Assembly: GCA_032622095.1 (NCBI GenBank)
Contig: CP136069.1
Location: 171,670,394-171,734,393, forward strand
Length of the DNA: 64,000 nt
Reading direction: 5' to 3'
From: Siphonodentalium dalli
Taxonomy: Eukaryota > Mollusca > Scaphopoda > Gadilida > Siphonodentaliidae
Shown: positions 1 through 10,126 of the stretch, piece by piece
Position numbering within the stretch: the stretch's first letter is position 1
Layout: each line of letters begins with the position of its first letter
Notes under the pieces: model-generated
What the model was told of the DNA's origin: nothing
The model's database searches: none
Seen by the model: only the letters and a program-made list of their open reading frames with translations
Position numbers and translations under genes: made by a program

Positions 1-1190
1 CAATCCATCAGCATACCGTGCAGCCCACATGTATTGGAGAATTGTTTTGAAACTTTACAGTGCTGTTGGTATATAAAAGTATGAATGCTTCTATAATCAT
101 GATACGGAACATTGATAAGAAAAGATAGACCAGGAAAACTGAGTAAAATAATCATTTGAAGCAGTTTGGATGGGGTGGGTCCCTATCCCAGATTCGGAAA
201 ACGGATGTGGAGCGGAACAGTGCCTTTCTCTTGTGATTGAAGGTTAATAATGACCATCGGGAGGCCGAGTATCTCTAATATGGAAACCTAATTCATGGGT
301 TCGTCTTTGCTCATAAATTCCATCATCACAACTTGGCGTACATATTTTTGGCAACTATAGTGATCATCAACTTAAACAACTAGGCGTACATAGACGGAGA
401 GCGGGGTGTCCAAATCAATACTCTCTACGTTCAAATTGTGAATACACTCGAGCCAAGGGCATGTCCATATATGTTACACACGTAACGGCCTTTCTGTTGC
501 AATATAGTGGGATTTCCGACAGGTGATGGATATGTGTTAAAATGACATTTGAAGAGGGAATTTTTGCGAGAAATTTATTTTCTGAAGTGATCAAAGGCCG
601 TTTTGATCTATTAAACAGAGTCCTTCGCTCAAATGGCCCCCGCTTACCATCGGCAAATGTGTATGTACAATTTATAATTACGTTTATAGATGTGGTGCGA
701 CCGTGTGTCCGCCTGAAACCTGGATTTTGTGGTGTTGTTGTGATATTTCTGTCACATTTTCGTTCTAAAAATAGCATTTTTCGTCTTTTCGAAAACAACT
801 TCCGATTTAATGTTTGTACGGTTTATACACTGTGTATATATAACCATGGGTATATATATGCGAAAAATACACAACGAAAACACACTCCACAGTTTGGATC
901 GATAAGTCTTGCCCTGTGTATTTTGATGTTGAATTTTTTGACAATTGGTCTTCCGTATCATTTCTACAACACAATTATCGTCTTACTTGCAGCACGACTT
1001 TATCGTGTGATCGTCACGGAAGCGTTTTATTTCAGAGTATGGTTATTAATACATTGCCGCCGGCGAAGTGTATTCTCGGATAAGAAACAAATAAGCCAAT
1101 GCCGAGGGCAGAAACTAAAGTTGCGAGAGGCACTCCTGGTTGAGTGTGGGATATTTGGCACTCGAGACTTGGTTAGAGGGTTTTCGTTGG
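1..1190. other. Upstream region, no recognisable gene
   Basis: I find no supported gene here. A 251-codon open frame on the + strand (542-1297) has no recognisable domain. Its C-terminal part runs into a repeat also present at about 2,100-2,190 and ends in a C homopolymer, so I treat it as chance. The minus-strand frame at 415-798 is likewise unsupported. Confidence 0.6.
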
Positions 1191-3130
1191 GGTGGTCTCC
1201 ACCTTGGAATTTCCAACTGCACCCCACCCCATTGAACCACACCAAACTCATACGTTTGCGTAAATCAATTTGCACCCTCCCCCCCCCCCCCCTTTGATTT
1301 TTCCCAAATGGTCCCTCAAAGACTACCAGATGGTAGACTATTCCAAATGAACCAGTAATATTGTGGCCACTTGTGGTGCGGGGGGGGGGGTGAAAAAGAT
1401 GGTTCGGCCCAGTATGACAATCCTAGACCGGCCTCAAGTTTTCCAATTCTGTGAAATTATTAATCTGACACTCACCCATAGGTTTCAAAATTGCCAACTG
1501 ATGGCCATTTGAGTCCATAATTTTGCAAATGAAAGGGAAATATGCAAATGTTAGTCTAAAAACAACGAATTCGTCACTAAGAAAGTGTTGGAAAATCAAA
1601 CTACGAGAACAATTTCAACCTAATTTTGGTGTCAATATTCCAATTAATTTTGCTCGTGGTATTAGGTATGACTACAATTGGGATAAGACCCCTGCATAAT
1701 TTAACCACCCCTGTCGACAAGTCCCTACTTGACACCCGATTCTAAATAATCGATACTAAGTTATGTTGGGTGGCACCGGGGGGGGGGGGGGTCAGGGGCT
1801 ACATCCCAGCCCTGTCGGGGAGTCATAGCCCCCCCCCCCCGTCGGTGAGTTATGTAATTGTCAACCCGGCAGTTAAAGCCCGCCCCCTGTCGGGGATATC
1901 CTGGTGCCACCTCTGATTGAAATCATATAACACTTTTAAAGAAGAAGACCACATATTGAACAGAAATCAGGGGGAAATGAGCTCTCGTAACCACAAAAGT
2001 GCACTAAAGACATCCCAATAAATCCAAATTAGATGCAACCGCATATTTTATATATATATGGTATCGTTATCTTTGCCTCTCTATATCCAGGGACGTGGCT
2101 ATATGGTTTCCGTTAGGGGGTGTCCACCATGGGAAATTCCAACTGCACCCCCTTGAATCAGAATCACACCAAACACAAATTCCATTTGCACCATCTCCCT
2201 TACATCAGTGCTCACGCCTAATATCCTATATATTTTTTTTTTAAACCTATATTCCAGGTTTGAAAATTCAGATAGTTTAACCTGAACAATTGCATAAATC
2301 ATAACATCTAATGGTCTAACTCCAGACAAATGCCCACGGCTACGGGCAAGAGGCGGGGACACACCGGGTTGACCATGGTTCTTCGGTCCGGTGTGAACCA
2401 TTTTTTAAAACTATAAAAGAAAATATTAAATCCTAGCATGCATCTAGACTGACCTCAACTGAACCTTTCCTGGTGTTGGAAATTTCAAACCTCATACTCC
2501 CCTCAGGTTGGAAAACTCTCCAACTGATGACTATTTCAGTCCACAAGTTTCACCAAATGAAGTAAAATATTGTTTTGCAGTTTTGTATTGGCCACGGGGG
2601 AATGGACAATGACAACGATAGTCGGCAATTTTTTTTAAATCTGAACAAGAAAATCTCAAAATCCTAGCATCTAGACTGACTAGCCTCAAACCTTCCTAGA
2701 GTTGGACATTTCAAACCTGACACCCCCACTTAGGTTGGAAAATTTCAACTGATGACAATTCCAATGACAATATTTACCAAATGCATGACAATATTGTTTT
2801 CTTAAATTAATAGCAGTTTTTTTGACTGGCCACGGGGGAGGGACCAGGACACAAATTGTCCAAGTGTTGGAAATTTCCAACCTGTCACCCTCCTAAGGTT
2901 GAAATTTTCCGACTGATGACCATTTCAGTCCAAAAAATATACCAAAAATTGGAAAATATGCAAATAAATTGTTTGAAAATTAAACTACAAGAACATTTTC
3001 AACTTAATGTTGGTGTGAAATTTCCAACTAATGTTTTGACAGGTATGAAATTTCCAACTGTTGAACATTTTGACCAAAGTTGGGGGGGGGGTGAGACATC
3101 CCAACCCCACCCCTGTCGCCACGTCTCTGT
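1190..3130. repeat. Diverged ~0.2-kb repeat cluster with G/C homopolymers
   Basis: Related segments recur at about 1,420-1,516, 2,435-2,545, 2,662-2,765 and 2,860-2,930. Each carries a variant of 'ccaactgatgaccatttcag' preceded by a 'ttggaaatttccaacctg'-like stretch. A second shared segment, variants of 'gtctccaccttggaatttcc', occurs near 1,195 and 2,120. Runs of 10-14 G or C break the region (1,279-1,292, about 1,380-1,390, 1,778-1,791, 1,829-1,840). Copies are clearly diverged, so this is an old local or dispersed repeat. I see no coding capacity. Confidence 0.65.
1768..1911. repeat. Inverted repeat with G14 and C12 tracts
   Basis: The ends 'ggtggcacc' and 'ggtgccacc' are reverse complements. 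Inside lie a G14 tract (1,778-1,791) and a C12 tract (1,829-1,840) that could pair. The spacers repeat 'cctgtcgggg'. It may fold as a hairpin or a G-quadruplex. Homopolymer lengths may be assembly-sensitive. Confidence 0.55.
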
Positions 3131-4936
3131 CTATATCATATAAATACTTTTTTCTAAAAACCCTTAAACCAACTCGACGTGCGATTTCCCTGCGCTCCTG
3201 TTGCGCAAATTCTAGTATAAAAAGTGCGTCTATTTCAGACAAAGTTCAAACAGTAAATGTGACCAGACAAGACATAGAAACCGCTAATCTCATATTACCA
3301 ATCTGACAACACCAGTCGAACATGATTACCTTTCAAAGCAATAACACCGGGCACCATGTTACGGACAACCACAGGCACGCACACCATGGATAAATACACG
3401 GTGAAAAGAACGGCGTTTTTTGTACGGTTATATCTGGCATATACCATGGTTATATAAAACGGGCTACGAGCATCTGACTGCAGTTCTGTTAAAGGACCAT
3501 TTAATTTTCGAGTCACCGATTATTTTTGTTATAGTGCCTTGATATACGCTTTTAATAAGATACTATAATTAATCACCATTTGGAACGTCTGTGTCTCAGA
3601 AGGTGCTCATATAGTAATAGAAAATAGCTGAAATCGTTAGAAACAGAATTCAAACTATTGCTTATTTTCAATGGAAGGGGAGTAACTCTATATCTTATAC
3701 TTCTAGCTATCAGGGGGGGGGACACGAATTTTCATAGATTTGGGAGCCAATAACTGCCCTACCTTTTACATTAAGGGCTATGAGAATAACATATATCATT
3801 TATGAACTCAGCCATTCGATAGTCATTTAAAACCACATCTCAGTCAGTTCTTTGAGTTTGAGCCACATGCAGATCGAGTGACAAAAGTTACCACACACCT
3901 GCCTTACCTCAAAATATTCATTTCTGAATAAGCCTATGTATATTTTGAGGTTGGGCATGTATGGTAAGATTAACTATACAACTAATTCCATATTATTCCC
4001 ATATAGCCAAATCTATAACAATTCGTGTTTTACCCCCCCCCCCCCCCCCTGATATTATTATATCAGTCTCTGAACCCATGTTTTGTTTATATTATTTGTA
4101 TATCATCATATTGATAAATAAGTTTGACCAAGGAAAACACCAATCCCAGAAACTAATGACCAGATATGCGTTTAGGTATGGGCTGGTGTGGGTTAATGCA
4201 GAGGAAACTGGGTTTCCTTGCCTTCATTCAACCTGTAGTATTTTGACTACAGAACGTCGACATAATAATTATATACGCTGAATGTCGGCGTAACTTAGCC
4301 GATGGTCGGTATATATACGCGTCGATCTTGGCGAGGAATTTATTTGTTGAGAATTTCAATTTCGTTTATTGGCGTTTACATTATGTCAATAATGTTGCTT
4401 TTTGGTTTGTGATAAGCTATGCCAATTACAAATAACAGAAATTAAAAAAATTCTATAATTACAACCATGGGTATATAACATATGATCTTGAGCGCATTAC
4501 CATTTCTGACTATCTTTTTCTTGTTTTGTATGTGGCGGCTTCATGCTTCCGTGCTATATTATACTCGAACAATTGTATTATTGTAAATGCCTTGCATTGT
4601 TTATTGGAATATAAGAATGGTAGATTATTCTTTGTTCACATCATACATCGTTGTGGAATGACTTTGATGATCTTCTCGGTGAGTCATCATTAACTGGGAT
4701 TCATTTCAGAAGGGAGCTGCTCGGTTTTGGGGATTAATGGAGTACACTATAACGCTCCATCTTTTTGTTATTCTATAGTACGGGAATCTTAGCAAAAAAC
4801 AAGAACTCGCTCTTTAACACACTTCTTTGAATATGTCCGTTAAAATTCGTTAAAAGCACTTCTTCAAATATCTTCGTTATTTCTTTAATAATTTAATAAT
4901 CGCTTTGTAATACCTTACTCGTATTTAAATTTGCGC
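3131..4936. other. No gene; fragment of TTAAAGG MITE family
   Basis: From 3,489 to about 3,705 the sequence matches the left part of a MITE family seen in full at 16,900, 20,414 and 24,215. It begins TTAAAGG, is followed by 'ttaattttcgagtcaccgat', and its right end is missing. A C17 tract lies at 4,033-4,049. I see nothing else recognisable up to 4,936. Confidence 0.55.
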
Positions 4937-5005
4937 AGTACTATTTTTCGCGCACAAGTCGGTGCCCGAATTTAAAACTGAGCGAAAAAATAGTACGGCT
5001 CTCAA
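4937..5005. repeat. Short inverted repeat
   Basis: 'cagtactatttttcgc' on the left is matched by 'gcgaaaaaatagtac' on the right, across about 35 bp of spacer. It may be a small MITE remnant. Confidence 0.5.
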
Positions 5006-5404
5006 TTTAAAATATACGACAGGGAAAACAAGAGTGTTATGTTGATGAGTTACACACATTACGAAACGTTGGACACTGAATAGACAATTACGCATATACA
5101 TGTAGGCCTATATGTTTACATTCGGCCAACCAATATAAAAAAATCAAAACCAGTACTCAATGCCAAGCGACGTACAAATCATGGTAACGTCGACGATGGT
5201 TGAAATGCTTGTAAGAAATGCACATTTCTAGATTGCATGTGCATGGAAGCACACCCCATTCACCACCCTGGAAACACAGCCTGACCATAAAGTCTGAGTT
5301 ATATGTCATCACAACCCGCAACCAAGTGTTGATTTTTATACGCCCGTTTGAAGAAAAAACGGTCGCATTATGTAAATGGGTTATCCGTCGACCGTCCGCT
5401 TTTG

Positions 5405-5669
5405 GTTTCCGGATGATTACTTTAGATTGAATTGAGTGAACTGAACCAAATTTGTATGTTAGTTTACCACCCCAAAATATAGATCAAGTTCGAATATCGT
5501 TTTCGTCCGCATGATTTTGACTGAGTTATGCCCCTTTTTCGGCTTAGATTTTACCTGATATGCGGTTTCCAGATAACTTTAGATTGAATCGAGTGAACTG
5601 AACCAAACTTGGTACACAGATAAAGTTCAAATACGGATTCTGTCTACATGATTTTGCAGGTCAAGTTCC
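5405..5669. repeat. Two tandem copies of a ~160-bp repeat
   Basis: Copy 1 starts at 5,405 and copy 2 at 5,565, both with 'gtttcc' followed by 'actttagattgaat' and 'gagtgaactgaaccaaa'. The second copy is incomplete. It is not coding. The stretch 5,006-5,404 shows nothing recognisable. Confidence 0.65.
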
Positions 5670-6486
5670 AATTTGAGTCGGAAAAAATTTCCAGGCACGC
5701 ATGATGGGGTGGGTGGGTGTCTCTTGGGTCCAAAAAGCAGTTTTTTTCCATATGCCAATTTTTTTTCCATTCCTGCCATTGAGTCTTATTTTGATGTGTT
5801 TTTAACAGAAACGGGTCATATATAGTTAATAGTAATGTTATACTACATATAGAGGTTATCAGAAGTTGGATCAGTTGCACAATGGCCAACGATAACCCAA
5901 ATTCAACTTGATAGAACTAGAAACTGCGCTATTGGAAAATCAGGATTCCATCTACTGATACAACAAAATAAGAATAACTAAGCAGAACTCAGCTGAAAAT
6001 AAGTAATAAAATGAAAGCACACTTGACCATATGTGACATGGAAATAAAGATATAATAAGTAATGGAATAAAATAGACTTTTGACAACGTAAAACATAAAA
6101 TCTTAACAAATAAATTGAAGGCCAGTCGGGCCAGCTTGAACAATTTCACATTGTTGTCCATGTTAATGTGGATCAGCTTGTAATGTTAATCACAGTAATG
6201 AAGATTTTATCGTCACTGATATCGTGAGCAAAAAAGAAGTGAAATTGGGCTATCCATCCATATTATTCCCAATTATTACGAAGCCTATTACTTCAGGCAG
6301 TGGCTACCAGCCTGCCATTACACGCTATAACATGTTTCCCCAGTTCTGGTTTCTGAGATGCCCCAAGAAGAGTAGCGCGGGTATATCATGGTTATGTTTG
6401 GTATTAGCATTATTCTTCAAACTGGGATGAACTGGGATGAACAGTTGTATTTCCACATGTTTTGATAAACAATTTTATTCCAGCAA
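5670..6486. other. No recognisable feature
   Basis: AT-rich sequence with short open frames only and no domain, RNA gene or repeat structure that I can support. Confidence 0.5.
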
Positions 6487-6704
6487 TACAGTAATGCCCT
6501 AATTAAACGACTCCATAACAACAGCAGAATAATGAGTAATTTTTCAGGATTTAGTCGGAAATATGGCTTGTTGTCATTCATCGGAAAACTCTCCTCGAGA
6601 GCTTTCCGATGAATGTCAACAAGCCAAAGTTCCGACTAAATCCTGAAAAAATTACCTATTATTCTGCTGTGGTTATGGAGTCGATTAATTAGGGCATTAC
6701 TGTA
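6487..6704. mobile_element. Palindromic MITE, Tc1/mariner-like (TA target)
   Basis: Nearly the whole element is one inverted repeat centred near 6,593. The ends are 'cagtaatgccctaatta' and its reverse complement, flanked on both sides by TA. TIRs starting CAGT with a TA duplication are typical of Tc1/mariner derivatives. It has no coding capacity. A minimal relic of the same TIR lies at 11,001-11,024. Confidence 0.75.
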
Positions 6705-7049
6705 TATCACATAGCAAATATCAAAATATCAAATAATCTGAAATTTGTTGTACCGGTACCATGTATTCTGTAGAATACTTAAATGTGATTATGTGACTAG
6801 ATCATGTGAACATGAATGTTAATAAAAACCTTGGCACTCTGCCTATATATCCCTAGAAATGTGATTATGTTGACACATTTCTTGATTAATGACACTTATA
6901 TGATAAATTCAAATAGTATAGTTATCTTATTATGCACTGTTCTATTCAAATATCACGCAATAAATTATGATAATGCAGGATAATCAGCTATTTGGTTGCT
7001 CAATTGATAATTTTTCTCAAATTTAAGGGGGTGGTGGAAATTTTTTCCG

Positions 7050-7080
<31 letters not shown>

Positions 7081-7795
7081 TGGAGTTATAGGATTTTTTT
7101 GTCTAAAAATAGCCGAAAATAAATATATTTTTAAAACATTTCGGTTTCCGCAAGATAATCAAGTTTTAAAGGACCTGGTTTTCTGACGAAAGACACACAA
7201 TGTAAGTATATGAGTGTATTGATTCTCATTCAACTCTATGGCACCATTCAAGTTATTTGTGAATTTGTTCTATTTTCTATGTATACATGGTGAAACCTAT
7301 ATTTCGTCTTAAGTCAAAGGTTTCAAACAAATGAATTAAACCTTGCACCACTCTACCCCAGAAACGGGTGTATTATGCATCGACCCGACAGCGTGCTCTT
7401 GTTCTTAAGGCAGTCGGTGGTTTTCTATTTTCCAGATCATTGCTTTGATGTCCAGTCCATAACTATTTCAATATCAGTCATTATTTGGAGCATATAAACA
7501 ACCATCATCGCAACACAGTGATGATGCAGTTATGTTTTAGATGATGTAAAACCATTATGAACATGTTATTATACATTTGTGTCTTCAGAAACTACTGAGA
7601 ACTGAAACTCTCCTCAGATCCAAGACTTTTACGAAAACATTTTGTCAGTTTTTAATTCGCGCAGATAGGTGTATTTCTATATTTCGCTGAATTTCCTATT
7701 TCTATATTTCGCTCTATTTTGCTACATTTCTTATTCCGCTATAATGGCGCTATATTTCCTATTTCGCTTTTTCGTTGTTTTTCATATTTCGATAA
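6705..7795. other. No gene; C30 homopolymer and TTTCGCT-rich tract
   Basis: An uninterrupted run of 30 C occupies 7,051-7,080 and could be unreliable in length. From about 7,660 to 7,780 a degenerate 'tatttcgct' or 'tatttcctatttc' motif recurs, giving a loose microsatellite. I see no coding signal. Confidence 0.55.
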
Positions 7796-8437
7796 TCTCA
7801 TATATATTTTGAAGACCTCTGTCTGTATGTATGTTTGTTTGTTTGTTTGTCATTAATACAAATCTACGATTCTCGACCGATCGGGACGAAACTTGGTACG
7901 TGTGTGTAGTTTGACCAGGCGGTGGACGTTGTCGTATTGGCGAGCCCGTGCGGTGCCCACTTCGCGCATGCGCAGACGAGATCTCGGGAACGGGTGGAGC
8001 TATCGACTTGAAATTTGCTATGTGAATGTATCTTGCCCCGGATACGAATTTTATCGGGTCACCGAGCCCGTGCGACGCCAGCTTCGCGCATGCGCAGACG
8101 AGATCTCGGAAACGGGTGGAGCTATCGACTTGAAATTTGGTTTGTGAATGTATCTTGCCCCGGATACGAATTTTATCGGGTCGCCGAGCCCGTGCGACGC
8201 CAGCTTCGCGCATGCGCAGACGAGATCTCGGAAACGGGTGGAGCTATCGACTTGAAATTTGGTTTGTGAATGTATCTTGCCCCGGATACGAATTTTATCG
8301 GGTCGCCGAGCCCGTGCGACGCCAGCTTCGCGCATGCGCAGACCAGATCTCGGAAACGGGTGGAGCTATCGACTTGAAATGTGGTTTTTGAATAGCCCGG
8401 ACAACGTAGCCCGGACAACGTCGGGCTCATCGGCTAG
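7796..8437 (+). mobile_element. Non-autonomous Helitron-like element, copy 1
   Basis: The 5' end reads A|TCTCATATATATTTTG. The 3' end carries a GC-rich hairpin (gcccggac..gtcgggc, 8,409-8,426), then CTAG at 8,434-8,437 followed by T. A 5' TC, a subterminal hairpin, a 3' CTRR end and insertion between A and T are Helitron hallmarks. The body is mostly the 122-bp tandem repeat listed separately. No Rep/helicase coding is present, so it would depend on enzymes supplied elsewhere. Confidence 0.7.
7942..8393 (+). repeat. 122-bp tandem repeat, about 3.7 copies
   Basis: Units start at 7,942, 8,064, 8,186 and 8,308, exactly 122 bp apart, each with 'gagcccgtgcg'. The repeat is GC- and CpG-rich, unlike the surrounding AT-rich DNA. 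Each unit contains 'cgcgcatgcgca', which fits the palindromic NRF-1 consensus. Because 122 is not a multiple of 3, the overlapping short open frames here are repeat shadows, not genes. Confidence 0.9.
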
Positions 8438-8882
8438 TCTATTATATAATTTGAAACTTCTGTTTGCATGTGTGTATGTTTGTGTTTATTATGTGTGTTA
8501 TAGACTCGAACACTGCTCGACCGATCCGAATCAACGTTGGTTGTAGGCCTATTTTGATCCGGGAACAATATGGGCGGGTCCAATATCACGTGCGACCGTG
8601 TCCTTGACCTTTATCTTGACATAGCTCGTATACGCTCATATAGTCATTTTTTTTACCTCGACCGATCCGACTAAAATTTGCTATGTATGACTACTTTGAT
8701 CACGGGAACAATATGAGCGGGTCCAATTTCACATGCGGCCGTGTCCTTGACATTGACCTTGACCTCGCTCACATAGGCATGTTTCTGGACCGATCGAACA
8801 TTATAATAGTTTGTCCAGACGCTGTGTATTCTGCCCAGGCCGAGGCGATCACAAAGAAATCCCTAAATAGCACATCAGCTAT
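8438..8882 (+). mobile_element. Helitron-like element, copy 2 (3' hairpin missing)
   Basis: It starts with TC directly after the CTAG of copy 1. Its opening 'aatttgaaacttctgtttg' matches the start of copy 1. It ends 'cacatcagcta' at 8,871-8,881, like copy 3, but the 'cccggacgaagtcggg' hairpin present in copy 3 is absent and the terminal G is lost. The internal motif 'gatccgggaacaatatggg' is shared with copy 3. Confidence 0.6.
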
Positions 8883-9173
8883 AGTTTATGATATATTTTG
8901 TAACTTCTGTCTGTGTGTATGTATGTTATAGACTGGAAAACAGCTCGAACGATCCGACTCGAATTTGGTATGTATGCCTACTTTGATCCCGGGAACAATA
9001 TGGGCGGATCCAATTTCATGCGCGACCGTGTCATTGACCTTGACCTTGGCCTCGCGTATTCTGGGCCCATCGAACTATAGTTTGTACAGACGCTATATAT
9101 TCTGCCCATGCAGACCGATGCGATCACAATGAAATCCATAAATAGCCCGGACGAAGTCGGGCACATCAGCTAG
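8883..9173 (+). mobile_element. Helitron-like element, copy 3
   Basis: It follows copy 2 head-to-tail, with 5' similarity at 'atattttgtaacttctgtct'. Its 3' end has the full hairpin 'gcccggacgaagtcgggc' (9,145-9,162) and CTAG at 9,170-9,173, followed by T. The inside is a shortened version of copy 2. Confidence 0.65.
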
Positions 9174-9984
9174 TTATATGTTATATGCTAGTTATATAGC
9201 TATATTTCACATATTATGGGATATGGGATTATAGGATATCCTGTATTATTATATTCAATCGAACATCCCGTGACACGTGTTACTGAGATAAACTATTGTT
9301 AGATACTGCATCGCGAACCCCGATTACAATTGTTTGCAATATAATCCTCATTATCCTTGGAGTATTGGCTGTTTACGGGAAATCACATAAACTATTAAAT
9401 TGCCAGTGTCTGTAGTATCGGACACGTTCTCCGCGACTCAAAACACGGGTATCGGGAATCTATAGTGCAGGGCCCAGGCTTGAATTCCGAGAAACGCATA
9501 TTAATATTAAGTCTTTACAAACATGTCACGAGTCAACTGTTGTGAATATCTCTATACTATAGCCATGTTTCTGTTTTCACATGTCAGTGTAAATGTTAGT
9601 TTAACTAGTTCCGCGAATTATTGCAAATGACAATAACATCGACAGTGGAATTATTTCTTTTGTCATTTCTGAAGCGGCTTATTTACGAATTGCACAAGTT
9701 CTGCTCGAATGTGTCACATCCCCGGGATGTGTATGGTGCGGTTTATGCAACCTTTTCAAACTGCAGTGTTTTATTTACTGGACTCCTGTATCTCCTGGAC
9801 TACTGTGGAATGTTGCCCGCGTTTACGCAGTTGAATGCATATCTTTATTATTTCCATTAGCGTCCACGTATTTATTGACTTGAAACGTGAAGCGTAACTG
9901 CATGGTTGGTCGCCATTGTTTTAAAGTACAAAAGACATGTGGGATGAGACAACAGTCACGTAGGGTGGGTGAGATATATAGGAT
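9174..9984. other. No recognisable feature
   Basis: AT-rich sequence. The 79-codon frame at 9,621-9,860 has no recognisable domain. Confidence 0.45.
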
Positions 9985-10126
9985 CTCCAACGAGTTATGT
10001 TGGAATATAATATTTTATGAAAGGAGTTTAATAAATTTGATTCACTACGTGTCGTAGACGAGTTGTGAGTCAAATTTATCAAACGAGTTTCATAAAATCT
10101 TACATGTTTATCTCAACATAGCGAGA
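9985..10126. repeat. Imperfect palindrome, probable MITE
   Basis: The left arm (including 'aataaatttgattcac') pairs with a right arm (including 'gagtcaaatttatc'). The outer parts pair too: 'tattttatgaaa' with 'tttcataaaat', and 'gttatgttgg' with 'ctcaacatag'. The centre lies near 10,058. Confidence 0.55.

Noticed and set aside
542-1297. 251-codon + strand open frame
   Set aside because: No recognisable domain. Its 3' third is a repeat also found near 2,100-2,190, and it ends in a C homopolymer with a PPPPL tail.
7782-8430. Overlapping open frames in the 122-bp repeat
   Set aside because: The unit length is not a multiple of three and the frames shift from copy to copy. This is Helitron repeat DNA, not a gene.
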